In this document: positions 55,449 to 64,000 of the stretch, in pieces | Layout: each line of letters opens with the position of its first letter | Position numbering within the stretch: position 1 is the first letter of the stretch | Assembly (NCBI RefSeq): GCF_030812255.1 | Contig: NZ_JAUSSH010000003.1 | Location: forward strand, 62,001-126,000 | Reading direction: 5' to 3' | DNA from: Paeniglutamicibacter psychrophenolicus | GTDB taxonomy: Bacteria > Actinomycetota > Actinomycetes > Actinomycetales > Micrococcaceae | DNA: 64,000 bases | The notes under the pieces: generated by a model | Databases searched by the model: none | What the model saw: only the letters and a program-made list of their open reading frames with translations | What the model was told of the DNA's origin: nothing | Translations under genes and position numbers: made by a program

Positions 55449-56320
55449 TGCCCCCGGTTTTCGACTTCGAGGCGGCCGTCCGAGCGGCGGCGGGCCCCGG
55501 CCTGGGGGAGCGGCTGGTGTTCCTGCACACGGCGCAGGACCCGCGGATCGCCGACTACGCGGCGCTCTCCGACGCGGCCCTGCGCCGGCAGGCGGACCCG
55601 GCCAATGGTCGCTACATCGCCGAGGGCGCCAAGGTCATCGGCCGCGCCCTGGCCGCCGGACACCGCCCGCGCTCCTTCTTCATGGCGCCCAAGCGGCTGG
55701 CCGGGCTCGCCGAGGTGCTCGAGGCGCACCCGGGGGTGCCCGTCTTCGTCGGACCCGACGAGGTGCTCGAGGCGGTCACCGGGTTCCACCTGCACCGCGG
55801 GGCCCTGGCGGCGATGCATCGGCCCGCACCGCTGGAGCTTGCCGAGGTCCTGCGCACGGCAAGCCGGGTCGCGGTGCTCGAGGACATGGTCGACCACGCC
55901 AACCTCGGCTTGATATTCCGCTCCGCCGCAGCCCTGGGCATCGATGCGGTGCTGCTGACCCCGCGCAGCGCCGACCCGCTCTACCGCCGGGCCGTGCGCG
56001 TGTCCATGGGCGCGGTGTTCCAGGTCCCGTGGGTGCGCCTGGAATCATGGCCCGGGGACCTGCCGGCGCTTTCCGCGGCCGGATTCCAGGTGGCGGCGAT
56101 GGAGCTGACCGACCGCGCCGAGCGCATCGACGCGGTGGCCGCGCTGGATGTCCCCAGACTGGCACTGGTGCTGGGCACCGAGGGCGCCGGGGTGTCCGAC
56201 ACGGTGCTGGAGGCCGTCGACCGGCACGTGATGATCCCGATGCGACCGGGCATGGATTCGCTCAACGTGGCTGCCGCCGCTGCGGTCGTCTTCTGGGAAC
56301 TGCGCCTCCGCACCCCCTGA
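55448..56320 (+). CDS. SpoU/TrmH-type RNA 2'-O-methyltransferase
   Basis: A 290-residue SPOUT enzyme. The N-terminal ~120 residues contain the substrate-binding L30e-like domain (RYIAEGAKVIGRALAAGHRP). The knotted SpoU domain has motif 1 in VDHANLGLIFRSAAALG, motif 2 LVLGTEGAGVSD and motif 3 VMIPMRPGMDSLNVAAAAAV. It probably methylates rRNA or tRNA ribose; the target cannot be read. Its ATG overlaps the permease stop (TGATG). Confidence 0.88.
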   Translation: MPPVFDFEAAVRAAAGPGLGERLVFLHTAQDPRIADYAALSDAALRRQADPANGRYIAEGAKVIGRALAAGHRPRSFFMAPKRLAGLAEVLEAHPGVPVFVGPDEVLEAVTGFHLHRGALAAMHRPAPLELAEVLRTASRVAVLEDMVDHANLGLIFRSAAALGIDAVLLTPRSADPLYRRAVRVSMGAVFQVPWVRLESWPGDLPALSAAGFQVAAMELTDRAERIDAVAALDVPRLALVLGTEGAGVSDTVLEAVDRHVMIPMRPGMDSLNVAAAAAVVFWELRLRTP

Positions 56321-56366
56321 GCGAAGGTTCGATGGTGCGGCAACCGTCCTGCGACCTGCGCGCGAA

Positions 56367-56397
56367 TTGCGAAATCCTTGGGTTGTTCGGCTAGAAT
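56367..56397 (+). promoter_or_regulatory. candidate promoter of rpmE2
   Basis: TTGCGA (56367-56372), a 19-base spacer and TAGAAT (56392-56397). An imperfect inverted repeat in the leader (GGTTTTGC at 56428, GCAAAATCC at 56449) could be an operator or RNA hairpin; a Zur box was not recognised. Confidence 0.45.
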
Positions 56398-56481
56398 GGA
56401 ACGTCGGCTTCGTGATCCCGCAAGCCGGTTTTGCACATTTGGTCGCTGGCAAAATCCAGTGACGTGAACAAAGGTTTTTCC

Positions 56482-56739
56482 ATGAAGGCTGATACCCACC
56501 CGCAGTACAACACGATCGTGTTCAACGACCTCGCCTCGGGCGAGAAGTTCCTGACGCGCTCGACCGCGAAGAGCAACAAGACCATCGAGTGGGAAGACGG
56601 CAACACCTACCCGGTCATCGACGTCGAAATCTCGGCTGCCTCGCACCCGTTCTACACCGGCAAGCAGCGCATCATGGACTCGGCCGGCCGCGTCGAGCGC
56701 TTCAACGCACGCTTCAAGGGCTTCGGCGGCAAGAAGTAA
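56482..56739 (+). CDS. rpmE2: 50S ribosomal protein L31 type B, zinc-free form
   Basis: An 85-residue L31 ([20 protein letters not shown] to [19 protein letters not shown]). It has no cysteine at all, so it is the C-minus (YtiA/RpmE2) paralogue that replaces the zinc-binding L31 under zinc limitation and is usually repressed by Zur. A zinc-binding RpmE presumably lies elsewhere. ATG 56482 follows AAAGG. A terminator follows. Confidence 0.95.
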   Translation: MKADTHPQYNTIVFNDLASGEKFLTRSTAKSNKTIEWEDGNTYPVIDVEISAASHPFYTGKQRIMDSAGRVERFNARFKGFGGKK

Positions 56740-56763
56740 TTCTTCCCCCCGCAACGCCTGCGC

Positions 56764-56795
56764 ACGGGACCTTCCCTTCGGGAGGGTCCCGTTGC
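56764..56795 (+). terminator. terminator of rpmE2
   Basis: ACGGGACCTTCCC pairs with GGGAGGGTCCCGT (one G-U) around a TTC loop, followed by TGCTGTTT. Confidence 0.85.
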
Positions 56796-56893
56796 TGTTT
56801 AACCCGCCGTGTCGCACATCCAAAACCGGCCCCGGAGGACGGGTGCCGGGGCCGCTTGGCGGGGTGCGGCACCCGGTGGATAGGATGGAGTCC

Positions 56894-57961
56894 ATGACAC
56901 AGGGCTATACGCATCATGGTGAATACAAGGTGGTCGGCGGCAAGTTGGTGGTCGTCGACCTGGTCGTGGCGGACGGGAAGATCACCGTCGCCTCGCTGAA
57001 CGGGGACTTCTTCCTGGAGCCCGACGAGGCACTGGCCGACCTGAACGAGGCCCTGGTCGGCCTGCCGGAAAACGTCGAACACTCCGTGGTGCGCGATGCC
57101 GTGGCAGCGGGACTGCGCGAGGGAGCGGTGATGTTCGGGTTCGACGCCGATGCCGTGGCCCGGGTGGTGCGCCGCGCGCTGGGCCACGCGACGTCCTGGG
57201 CCGACCACCGGTGGGAAGTCATCGGACCGCAGACCATGCCGATCATCGAGAACGTGGCCCTCGACGAGGTGCTGGCCCGCCAGGTCGCCTCCGGGGAACG
57301 CGGGCCGAGCCTGCGCATCTGGGACTGGAACGACTCGGGAGTGGTGATCGGATCCTTCCAGTCGTTGCGCAACGAGGTCGATGCGCAGGCCGCGGCCGAG
57401 CACGGCATCCAGGTCATCCGGCGGATCAGCGGGGGAGGCGCGATGTTCATGGAGGCGGGAAACTGCATCACCTACTCGCTCTACCTGCCCTCCTCCCTGG
57501 TCGACGGGATGAGCTTTGCCGATTCCTACCCGTTCCTGGACGCCTGGGTCATGGAGGCCCTGGCCTCGGTGGGCGTGCAGGCGCACTACAAGCCGCTGAA
57601 CGACATCGCCACCGACTCCGGGAAGATCGGCGGGGCCGCGCAGAAGCGGCTGGCCGGCGGCGTGGTGCTGCACCATGTGACCATGAGCTACGACATCGAT
57701 GCGGAAAAGATGCTCCAGGTGCTGCGCATCGGCCGGGAGAAGATCTCCGACAAGGGCATCGCCTCCGCGGTCAAGCGCGTTGATCCGCTCAAGAGCCAGT
57801 CGCGGCTCAGCCGCGCGGAAATCATCTCCGCCATGGTCGACACCTTCACCCGCCGCTACGGCGCTTCCACCGGGGCGGTCGATGCGGCCACGCGGGAGGC
57901 CGCCCGCCAGTTGGCTGCCTCGAAGTTCGCCACCGAGGCCTGGACCGCGCGGGTCCCGTAA
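56894..57961 (+). CDS. lipoate-protein ligase A-like protein
   Basis: A 355-residue protein of the BPL/LPL catalytic family. The lipoyl-AMP-binding motif VIRRISGGGAMFMEAGN is near residue 180 and the lysine-bearing block NDIATDSGKIGGAAQKRLAG near 240. A ~90-residue N-terminal domain (MTQGYTHHGEYKVVGGKLVV) resembles the accessory lipoate-ligase domain fused in front in some actinobacteria. It would attach lipoate to E2 or GcvH proteins. ATG 56894 with GGAG just upstream; ATG 56885 adds three residues. Confidence 0.85.
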   Translation: MTQGYTHHGEYKVVGGKLVVVDLVVADGKITVASLNGDFFLEPDEALADLNEALVGLPENVEHSVVRDAVAAGLREGAVMFGFDADAVARVVRRALGHATSWADHRWEVIGPQTMPIIENVALDEVLARQVASGERGPSLRIWDWNDSGVVIGSFQSLRNEVDAQAAAEHGIQVIRRISGGGAMFMEAGNCITYSLYLPSSLVDGMSFADSYPFLDAWVMEALASVGVQAHYKPLNDIATDSGKIGGAAQKRLAGGVVLHHVTMSYDIDAEKMLQVLRIGREKISDKGIASAVKRVDPLKSQSRLSRAEIISAMVDTFTRRYGASTGAVDAATREAARQLAASKFATEAWTARVP

Positions 57962-57976
57962 GGGCGCTGCCAAAAG

Positions 57977-58019
57977 GCCCACGCGGACCCGGGGATCGCT
58001 CGCCCGGGCCCGCGTGGGC
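57977..58019. terminator. bidirectional terminator between convergent genes
   Basis: GCCCACGCGG (57977-57986) pairs with CCGCGTGGGC (58010-58019), with inner CCCGGG/CCCGGG pairing, between the lipoate-ligase and nucleosidase stops. Confidence 0.85.
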
Positions 58020-58027
58020 ACCTGGTC

Positions 58028-58798
58028 TCAGGCGAAGGCCGGCACGGCCTCCGCGCGCGGGGATCCGGCCAGCTGCCAGGAACCAAGCACCGCGCAGGTG
58101 ATGGCCGCCGAGCGTTCGGCGGCGTCATCGACGTGGGTAAGGAAGTCCGCGTCGGAGGCGGGCCCGCAGAGGTCGGAGATCCCGCGGATCGCCAGGAACG
58201 GGGCGCCGAACGAGGCACAGGTCTGGGCGATCGCCGAGGATTCCATGTCGGTGGCCAGCACGCCGTCGAACTGCTCCTTGATGAGCCCGGAGCGTTCGTA
58301 GCCGACGAAGGAGTAGCTGGAGACCAGCAGGCCGTGGTGCACGGTGTTGACGTTGCCGTGCCCGGGGGTGCCGATGTCGCTGGCCTCGAGCAGGGCCTGC
58401 GGCACCGGGTAGGAGGCGGGCATGCCCGGGACCTGCCCGAGCTCGTAGCCGAAGGCGCGCGCGTCGGCATCGGCGTTGATGACCACCGATCCGACGACGA
58501 CGTCTCCCACCCGCACGGTGTCTCCCAGTCCGCCGGCGCTGCCGGCGCTGATGACCAGCGGCGCGGGGACCCCGGGGGCTTCCCGGCCCGCGCGCAGCAG
58601 GGCCGCGGTGGCGGCGCCGGTCGCGTTGACCAGGCCGATGCCGCCGCGCACGAAGAGCACGTTCAGCCCGTCAAGGGTGCCGGTGCGCTGGATCGAGTTG
58701 CCGATGTGCACTTCTTCGCCCACCGCCGAGGCCCGCTCGAGGAACGGGAGGGTTTCCTCCTCCATGGCGGTGATGACCACGACGTCGATCGGGCTCAC
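58028..58798 (-). CDS. mtnN: 5'-methylthioadenosine/S-adenosylhomocysteine nucleosidase
   Basis: A 256-residue nucleosidase (Pfs) that cleaves S-adenosylhomocysteine to adenine and S-ribosylhomocysteine, the LuxS substrate. Conserved blocks are [11 protein letters not shown] at the N-terminus, [20 protein letters not shown] and the catalytic [12 protein letters not shown]. The GTG at 58798 overlaps the luxS stop as GTGA, so the two enzymes of the activated methyl cycle are co-translated; the codons further upstream are noise. Confidence 0.92.
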   Translation of the reverse strand: MSPIDVVVITAMEEETLPFLERASAVGEEVHIGNSIQRTGTLDGLNVLFVRGGIGLVNATGAATAALLRAGREAPGVPAPLVISAGSAGGLGDTVRVGDVVVGSVVINADADARAFGYELGQVPGMPASYPVPQALLEASDIGTPGHGNVNTVHHGLLVSSYSFVGYERSGLIKEQFDGVLATDMESSAIAQTCASFGAPFLAIRGISDLCGPASDADFLTHVDDAAERSAAITCAVLGSWQLAGSPRAEAVPAFA

Positions 58799-59262
58799 GC
58801 GGTGACCTGTTCCCACACGGCACGCTGGGCCAGGAAGGCGCGGGCGGCCTCCTGGGCGTCGGCGAGTGAGTGGTTGGCGCCCCAGCCGCACTGGATTTCG
58901 TTGGCGGCGGGGACCTCGGTGGCCTTGAGCACATCGGTGAGGGTGGCTTCGATGAGGTTCGCGGTTCCCGGGACGTCGGGTTCGCCCTGCAGGATCAGGT
59001 AGTAGCCGGTCTGGCAGCCCATGGGGGAGAAGTCGATGACGGCATCCGAGTGGTTGCGGGAGGACTCGGCGAACAGGTGCTCCAGTGAGTGGATGGCCTT
59101 CATGTCCAGGTGGGCGACATTCGGCTGGGTGAATCGCACGTCATATTTGGTAATGACGTCCCCCTGCGGGAGCACCTTGCGGTCCGCGACGCGCACATAG
59201 GGTGCCGCGACCGTGCGGTGGTCGAGGTTGAAGGACTCAACATTCATGCGTTCAGGGTTCAT
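58795..59262 (-). CDS. luxS: S-ribosylhomocysteine lyase
   Basis: A 155-residue LuxS converting S-ribosylhomocysteine to homocysteine and the autoinducer-2 precursor DPD. The metal site His58-Ser-Leu-Glu61-His62 and Cys125 (IQCGWGANH) are intact, and the catalytic Cys83 is in [11 protein letters not shown]. It lies immediately upstream of mtnN with a four-base overlap. An in-frame ATG five codons in ([10 protein letters not shown]) is an alternative start. Confidence 0.95.
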   Translation of the reverse strand: MNPERMNVESFNLDHRTVAAPYVRVADRKVLPQGDVITKYDVRFTQPNVAHLDMKAIHSLEHLFAESSRNHSDAVIDFSPMGCQTGYYLILQGEPDVPGTANLIEATLTDVLKATEVPAANEIQCGWGANHSLADAQEAARAFLAQRAVWEQVTA

Positions 59263-59431
59263 GGTTGCGCTTTCCTGCCGGTGTTTTGGTCCCGGGCCTG
59301 GTCGGGCGCGGGACTTGCTTCCCCAATTCTATCCGGCGAGTGCTGCGTGGCGGATGCCGATTGCCTCACATCCGGGGGACCCGCGCGGGCCGTGCCACGC
59401 CCGGACCGGGAGTGGCACGGCGGGACCCGGG

Positions 59432-60805
59432 CTAGCCGCGGAAGGTGACCAGCTTGCGGTTCACGAACTCCTCCATGCCGTACTTGCCCAGCTCCCGGCC
59501 GACGCCCGAGCGCTTCACGCCGCCGAAGGGCAGCTCGGCGGCGGACCCGCTGGTCTGGTTGATCGAGACCATGCCGACCTCCAGCTGCCGGGCGATGGCG
59601 TGCGCCCGGTCCATGTCCTCGGTTTGGATCGAGGCGCCCAGCCCGTAGGCCGAGCTGTTGGCCAGGGCCACCGCCTCCTCGTCGCCGGAGACCTTGTAGA
59701 GCACCGCGACCGGGCCGAAGAGCTCCTCGGCGTAGGCGCGCATCTGCGGGGTGACATCGGCCAGCACCGTCGGGGCGAAGAACGACCCCTCGCCCTGAAG
59801 GGGAGCGCCGCCGGCGAGCACCGTGGCTCCCTTGTCAATGGCATCCTGCACCTGGGCCGCCAGTCCGTCCCGGGCCGCGGCGGAGGACAGCGGGCCCAGG
59901 AAGGTTTCCGGGTGGGCCGGGTCCCCGACCTTGATCCCGGCAACCGCGCCGGTGAAGTCCTCGACGAACTCGTCGTAGACCGATGCGTCGACGATGATGC
60001 GCTTGGCGGCGTTGCAGGCCTGGCCGGTGTTGCCGAAGCGGCCCACCATGGCCTGCTTGGCCGCACGCTTCACGTTGGCGTTATCCAGCACCAGGAACGG
60101 GTCGGAGCCGCCGAGCTCCAGCACGACCTTCTTCAGGTTGCGTCCGGCGATCTCCGCCACCGCCGATCCGGCGCGCTCGGAGCCGGTGAGCGAGACGCCC
60201 TGCACGCGGGGATCGGAGATCACGTCGGCGATCTGGTCGTTGGTGGCGAACACGTTCACGTAGGCGCCCTCCGGGGCCCCGGCGTCGATGAATATCCGCT
60301 CCATGGCCAACGCGGATTCGGGGCACTGCGGGGCGTGCTTGAGCAGGATGGTGTTGCCGTTCATCAGGTTTGGCGCGGCGAAGCGGGCGACCTGGTAGTA
60401 CGGGAAGTTCCACGGCATGATGCCCAGCAGCACGCCCACGCCCTCCTTGCGGATCACCGCGGTGCCGCCGGAGGCCACCTCCAGCTGCTCATCCTGGAGG
60501 AACTTCTCGCCGTTGGCCGCGTAGTACCGGTAGATCGACACGGTGATGTCGATTTCCTTGCCGGCCTGGAAGACCGGCTTGCCCATTTCGCGGGTGATGA
60601 TCGCGGCCAGCTCGTCGCGGCGTTCCTCGTAGAGGTCCGCGACGCGATCCAGCAGGGCCGCGCGGGTGGCGATCCGGGAGGTGTTCCAGGCTCCGAAGGC
60701 CGCATGGGCGAGGCCCAGCGCCGCCTGGATGTCGGCATCGGTGGCCGTGGGGTAGGTCGCCTCGACGATGCCGGTGGCGGGGTTGGTGACAGCGTAAACA
60801 CTCAT
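59432..60805 (-). CDS. gabD: NAD(P)-dependent succinate-semialdehyde dehydrogenase
   Basis: A 457-residue aldehyde dehydrogenase. The catalytic cysteine is in [12 protein letters not shown] and the general base glutamate in [26 protein letters not shown] and the substrate-region [16 protein letters not shown] follow the succinate-semialdehyde dehydrogenase (GabD/Sad) subgroup. It oxidises succinate semialdehyde to succinate in GABA or related degradation; without a neighbouring aminotransferase the route is inferred. ATG 60805 has AAGGAG seven bases upstream. Confidence 0.9.
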   Translation of the reverse strand: MSVYAVTNPATGIVEATYPTATDADIQAALGLAHAAFGAWNTSRIATRAALLDRVADLYEERRDELAAIITREMGKPVFQAGKEIDITVSIYRYYAANGEKFLQDEQLEVASGGTAVIRKEGVGVLLGIMPWNFPYYQVARFAAPNLMNGNTILLKHAPQCPESALAMERIFIDAGAPEGAYVNVFATNDQIADVISDPRVQGVSLTGSERAGSAVAEIAGRNLKKVVLELGGSDPFLVLDNANVKRAAKQAMVGRFGNTGQACNAAKRIIVDASVYDEFVEDFTGAVAGIKVGDPAHPETFLGPLSSAAARDGLAAQVQDAIDKGATVLAGGAPLQGEGSFFAPTVLADVTPQMRAYAEELFGPVAVLYKVSGDEEAVALANSSAYGLGASIQTEDMDRAHAIARQLEVGMVSINQTSGSAAELPFGGVKRSGVGRELGKYGMEEFVNRKLVTFRG

Positions 60806-60913
60806 GGGCACTCCTTGGAACGGCAGAACAGGGTTGTCCTGCCACCGTATGCCACGTGTGCGCCCGATCACCAACCGGCCCCGGGTGCGGCGTGGCCGCC
60901 GTGGCGCTTCACG

Positions 60914-61627
60914 CTAGCTTGCGGGCAGCACGCAGAATTCGTTGCCCGAGGGGTCCTGGTAGATGCGCCAGCGAAGCTCGCCCCAATTCGGGTGCAGTTC
61001 CCGCCCGCCGCGGGCAACGATTCCTGCCGCCACCGCCTCGGGGTCCTCGCCCGCTTCCAGGCGCACATCCAGGTGCGTCCGGTTCTTCGCCTCCGCCTTG
61101 GGTGTGGGTTCCTGGCACAATGCCAACAGGGGACCGCGCCGCGAGTGGTGGCGAAGGGTCCGCGGGTCCCCGTCCAGCGCGGTCCACCCGGTCAGCCAGG
61201 CCCAGAATCCGGCGTCCCTCTCGGGATCGGCGCTGTCCAGGGGAAGGGCGGCGATCGGCCCGGTGTCGCGGTAGGCGGCTCGGTCCTCCATCACGCAGAA
61301 CGCGTTGGATTCCGGATCGCCCAGCACAACCCACGGGACCTCGCCCTGCCCGATGTCCAGGCGTGTGGCCCCGAGCGCCAGTGCCGCCGCCACCACCGAC
61401 TCCTGCTCCGGTCCGCCGCGCAGATCCAGGTGCAGCCTCACCGGGTCCCGCGGCGGCTCGGGAACCGGCTGGAAGCACAGATCCAGGGTGGGGCCGCCCG
61501 GGAAGGACAGCCGGGTCTCGAAGCCTTCGGGGGTGTCGGTGAGTTGTTCGCAGCCGAGCAATTCCTGCCAAAACAGCCCCAGGCGCCGCGGGTTGACCGC
61601 GTCGAAAACGATGTTTTCCAGATACAT
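60914..61627 (-). CDS. two-domain VOC family protein
   Basis: A 237-residue protein with two VOC repeats: residues ~1-115 (YLENIVFDAVNPRRLGLFWQ to DPESNAFCVM) and ~120-237 (LDSADPERDAGFWAWLTGW to DPSGNEFCVLPAS). Each half ends in the terminal motif seen in dihydroxybiphenyl-dioxygenase-like and glyoxalase-like proteins. Substrate unknown. It resembles the single-domain VOC protein encoded at 62522, which ends in the same NEFC signature. Confidence 0.85.
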   Translation of the reverse strand: MYLENIVFDAVNPRRLGLFWQELLGCEQLTDTPEGFETRLSFPGGPTLDLCFQPVPEPPRDPVRLHLDLRGGPEQESVVAAALALGATRLDIGQGEVPWVVLGDPESNAFCVMEDRAAYRDTGPIAALPLDSADPERDAGFWAWLTGWTALDGDPRTLRHHSRRGPLLALCQEPTPKAEAKNRTHLDVRLEAGEDPEAVAAGIVARGGRELHPNWGELRWRIYQDPSGNEFCVLPAS

Positions 61628-61719
61628 GGGCCAAGACTACCCCCCGGAGTGACCCGGATGCCCGGGCAACCGGCCCCGGCCCGGGGCTTGGGAGTGCCCC
61701 GGCACCCGGAGCAATCTCA

Positions 61720-62373
61720 TCAGTCCCGCAGCAGCCGCACGTGGAAGGCGCCCTCGCCCGGTTGCGACTCGGCCACCCGGTAGCCGTCCGCGGCCAAGTT
61801 GCCGGTGAACAGCCTTTCGCCGGCGCCCAGCAGCACCGGGGCGAAGGCCAGGTGTAGCTCGTCCACCAGCCCGGCGGCCACCGCCTCGCGCACCGTGGCC
61901 ACACCGCCGCCAAGACGGATGTCGGCGCCGTGTGCGGCGTTGCGGGCCGCTTCGAGCGCTGCGGGCAACCCGTCGGTCACGAAGTGGAAGGTGGTGCCGC
62001 CGGACATCGGAAGCGGATCGCGGGGATGGTGTGTGAGCACGAAGACGTCGTGCCCGTAGGGCGGGGATTCGCCCCACCAGCCGCGCCAGGAGGCGGCTTT
62101 GTCGTCGGCGTCCCAGGGTCCGCGGATGGGCCCGAACATGTTCCTGCCCATGACGGTGGCGCCGATGCCCGTATCCCCGGCCCGCAGCCACGCATCGTCC
62201 GTTCCGGTGCTGCCACCGGGTTCTCCGCTGCGCTCGTGCCAGCAGGCGGTGGAGAACACCCACCCGTGCAGCTCCTCCCCGCGCACGCCGAGCGGGTCGT
62301 CGATGCCCTGGTTGATGCCGGCGCCGTAGCCGTCGATCGAGACGCTGAAATTGTGGACCCTGACCCGAGACAT
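61720..62373 (-). CDS. dihydrofolate-reductase-like / RibD C-terminal domain protein
   Basis: A 217-residue protein of the RibD C-terminal (DHFR-like) superfamily: VRVHNFSVSIDGYGAGINQG at the start, GATVMGRNMFGPIRGPW, FVLTHHPRDPLPM and the late LGGGVATVREAVAAGLVDEL. Such proteins are NADPH-dependent reductases of unknown substrate and are often near VOC genes, as here. The start is set at ATG 62373; sequence upstream is not family-like. It diverges from the VOC gene at 62522. Confidence 0.88.
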   Translation of the reverse strand: MSRVRVHNFSVSIDGYGAGINQGIDDPLGVRGEELHGWVFSTACWHERSGEPGGSTGTDDAWLRAGDTGIGATVMGRNMFGPIRGPWDADDKAASWRGWWGESPPYGHDVFVLTHHPRDPLPMSGGTTFHFVTDGLPAALEAARNAAHGADIRLGGGVATVREAVAAGLVDELHLAFAPVLLGAGERLFTGNLAADGYRVAESQPGEGAFHVRLLRD

Positions 62374-62521
62374 GGTTAGCCCGCTTTCTTCCCGGTTCCG
62401 GTGGGTTGGTGCCGTGGTGCCTCCAACACCTGACAGGGCCCAGACTACGTTCGGCCGGTGCGTGCGGCAATGCCCGGCGGCAGCCCTTGTGCCGGGATCT
62501 CCGGCGGAATAGCGTGTGCCC

Positions 62522-62953
62522 ATGGACCTCTCTATTCAGATCACCGTCGACAGCGCCAACCCGCACCGGCAGGCCGTGTGGTGGGCCGAAACGCTCGGCT
62601 GGACCGTGGAACCCAGCGACCCGGACTTCATCCAGAAAATGATCGACGAGGGCCATGCCAGCGAGGACGAGACCTTGATCTTCGACGGCGGGCTCGCGTG
62701 GCGCAGCGGGGCCGGGATCTGCCCGCTGGACCAGCTGGGGAAGGTGCCGCGCCAGCGGATCCTCTTCCAGCTGGTGCCCGAGGCCAAGACCGTGAAGAAC
62801 CGGGTCCACCTCGACCTTGACCTGGGCGACATCGAGGAGGTGCGCGGCAAGCTGTTGGCCCGCGGGGCGACGTTCCTGCACGCCGCCGCGCAGGGCCCCT
62901 TTACCTGGTACACGCTGGCCGACCCGGAGGGCAACGAGTTCTGCATCCGCTAG
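62522..62953 (+). CDS. VOC family protein
   Basis: A 143-residue single VOC protein (DLSIQITVDSANPHRQAVWW to LADPEGNEFCIR). It matches the glyoxalase-like family found with DHFR-like proteins in actinobacteria, possibly in detoxification. ATG 62522 is used; GTG 62516 two codons earlier is possible. It is transcribed with the F420-reductase-like gene 52 bases downstream. Confidence 0.85.
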   Translation: MDLSIQITVDSANPHRQAVWWAETLGWTVEPSDPDFIQKMIDEGHASEDETLIFDGGLAWRSGAGICPLDQLGKVPRQRILFQLVPEAKTVKNRVHLDLDLGDIEEVRGKLLARGATFLHAAAQGPFTWYTLADPEGNEFCIR

Positions 62954-63005
62954 GCCCGCCCGTGGACCTGTCCAAAACCCCCATGCCAAACAGGAAGTTG
63001 CCACC

Positions 63006-63683
63006 ATGAAGATTGCGGTGTTCGGGACCGGCACAGTCGGACGCACGCTCGCGGCGCGGCTGGCCGAGCTTGGACACGACGTCACCCTCGGCACGCGCGA
63101 CCCGGCGGCAACCACCTCGCGCACCGGGCCCGGTGCCACGGGCGCCGCGCCGTTTGCAGACTGGGCGGCGGGGAACCCCGGAATCCTCCCGGCGACCTTC
63201 GCCGACGCCGCTGCCGGCGCCGAGCTGGTCGTCAACGCCACCCGCGGGGCCGCGTCCCTGGACGTGCTGGCCCTGGCCGGGGCCGGCAACCTCGGGGGAA
63301 AGATCATCCTGGACGTTGCCAACCCGCTGGATTTCGGCCACGGGATGCCGCCGACCCTGCTGGTCAAGGACAGCGATTCCCTCGGGGAGCAGATCCAGCG
63401 CGCCTATCCCGCGGCCCGGGTCGTCAAATCCCTCAACACCCTCACCGCCGGGCTGATGGCCTACCCGGCGCGGCTGCCCGAACCGGGCACGGTCTTCATC
63501 TCCGGGAACGATTCGGACGCCAAGGACACCGTCGCCGGGCTACTGGCCGACTTCGGCCACCGGGACGTGATCGACCTGGGCGACATCACCACCGCACGCG
63601 GTGCCGAAATGCTCATGCCGATTTGGTTGCGTCTCTGGGGCGCGCTGGGGAGCTCGGAGTTCAACTTCAAGATCGTCCGCTGA
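63006..63683 (+). CDS. NADPH:F420 reductase-like Rossmann protein
   Basis: A 225-residue protein of the NAD-binding F420-reducing family: MKIAVFGTGTVGRTLAARLA at the start with the GTGTVG dinucleotide loop, LGTRDP after strand 2, and ARVVKSLNTLTAGLM, DFGHRDVIDLGDITTARGAE in the C-terminal half. The fold suggests reduction of F420 or a related cofactor with NADPH, but many relatives use other substrates, so the assignment is by family only. CAGGAAG precedes ATG 63006. Confidence 0.82.
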   Translation: MKIAVFGTGTVGRTLAARLAELGHDVTLGTRDPAATTSRTGPGATGAAPFADWAAGNPGILPATFADAAAGAELVVNATRGAASLDVLALAGAGNLGGKIILDVANPLDFGHGMPPTLLVKDSDSLGEQIQRAYPAARVVKSLNTLTAGLMAYPARLPEPGTVFISGNDSDAKDTVAGLLADFGHRDVIDLGDITTARGAEMLMPIWLRLWGALGSSEFNFKIVR

Positions 63684-63750
63684 GCCGCGGCCATCGCGCC
63701 GGCCGGGCCCCGGGGTCCGGCGGGCGCGCTGTTCCCGAAACTTCGCGAAG

Positions 63751-64000
63751 CTAGCCGGCGCTCAGGGCCTGGGCGGCCAGGGATCGGGCGAGGGAGTCGC
63801 GTTGCTCGAGCAGGATCCGGCGCAGCGCCCGCGGGGCGTCGGGGGTTTGCTCCAGCCAGGCATCCAGCCGGGCCATGACCGGGTGCACGCCGTCGCCGGC
63901 CAGGTCCTGGGCGGCGGGGAAGAGCCCGGAAATCACGCGAGTGGCCATGCCGATGCTCATCGATTCCCAGATGCCCTCGAGTGCCGGCCAGTATTCCTCG
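63751..64000 (-). CDS. pepN: aminopeptidase N, C-terminal fragment (gene continues past window)
   Basis: A partial minus-strand frame open to the right edge. Its 82 residues (EYWPALEGIWESMSIGMATR onward to EQRDSLARSLAAQALSAG) match the very C-terminus of actinobacterial aminopeptidase N (family M1), where LFP, HP, W-L and RR-I-EQRD-L-R positions are conserved. The catalytic HEXXH domain would lie beyond the window. Function: release of N-terminal residues from peptides. Confidence 0.75.
   Translation of the reverse strand, partial: EEYWPALEGIWESMSIGMATRVISGLFPAAQDLAGDGVHPVMARLDAWLEQTPDAPRALRRILLEQRDSLARSLAAQALSAG

Overview
The window is high-GC DNA with strong third-position G/C bias, frequent GTG/TTG starts and actinobacterial gene families (type A RNase P RNA, oligoribonuclease, polyprenol-phosphate mannosyltransferases, DUF222/HNH protein, DUF3099, a long-form GAPDH). 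This points to a chromosome segment from the order Micrococcales, most likely an Arthrobacter-like member of the Micrococcaceae. That assignment is inference; no rRNA is present to settle it.

Layout. 0.6-7 kb: redox and sulfur metabolism (a thioredoxin-reductase-like flavoprotein with a cyclic-nucleotide-binding domain, an aldo/keto reductase, a quinone-reductase-like protein, a cysK-cysE operon, msrA). 7-12.7 kb: nif3, a 1.2 kb AT-rich insert at its 3' end, a DUF222/HNH protein, a zinc-ribbon-family coiled-coil protein, a VOC protein and yaaA. 13.6-20.6 kb: RNase P RNA, small membrane proteins, an alpha/beta hydrolase, a GapB-type GAPDH with a structured leader, peptide deformylase, tRNA-His and orn. 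21-27.7 kb: GT-C membrane glycosyltransferases (two MptA/B-like paralogues, a GT87-like protein, a DUF2079 protein), probably building cell-envelope mannolipids. 27.7-33 kb: a UDG-like protein, a DUF2637 protein, a RelA/SpoT-domain protein and an ABC-F ATPase. 33-39.2 kb: a hydrolase-glycosyltransferase fusion and a methyltransferase, divergent from a large LuxR-type (LAL) regulator. 39.4-47.6 kb: GNAT, SURF1, DUF3099, FabG-like SDR, YqeY, a degenerate M16-like membrane protein, an atypical SDR and a PEP-mutase-like enzyme. 48-50.4 kb: a lone 773-aa membrane protein of unknown function with long gene-free flanks. 50.9-64 kb: VanW protein, serB, ABC ATPase, TauE-like permease, SpoU methyltransferase, Zn-free ribosomal protein L31, lipoate ligase-like protein, luxS with its nucleosidase, succinate-semialdehyde dehydrogenase, VOC/RibD-type proteins, an F420-reductase-like protein and the C-terminus of aminopeptidase N at the edge.

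The most notable feature is the insert in nif3. A 19-bp direct repeat (18/19 identical) at 8106-8124 and 9294-9312 brackets 1.2 kb of AT-rich DNA. The left copy lies in frame in the last codons of nif3 and the right copy is followed by what reads as the original nif3 end (W-D-F-I-L-T-P-stop). The insert carries a membrane protein, a YjzC-like small protein and a translationally coupled 44-codon ORF broken by one in-frame TGA, but no recombinase. It looks like a minimal integrative element, or the remnant of one, that uses the 3' end of nif3 as its attachment site and gives the host gene a new C-terminal tail.
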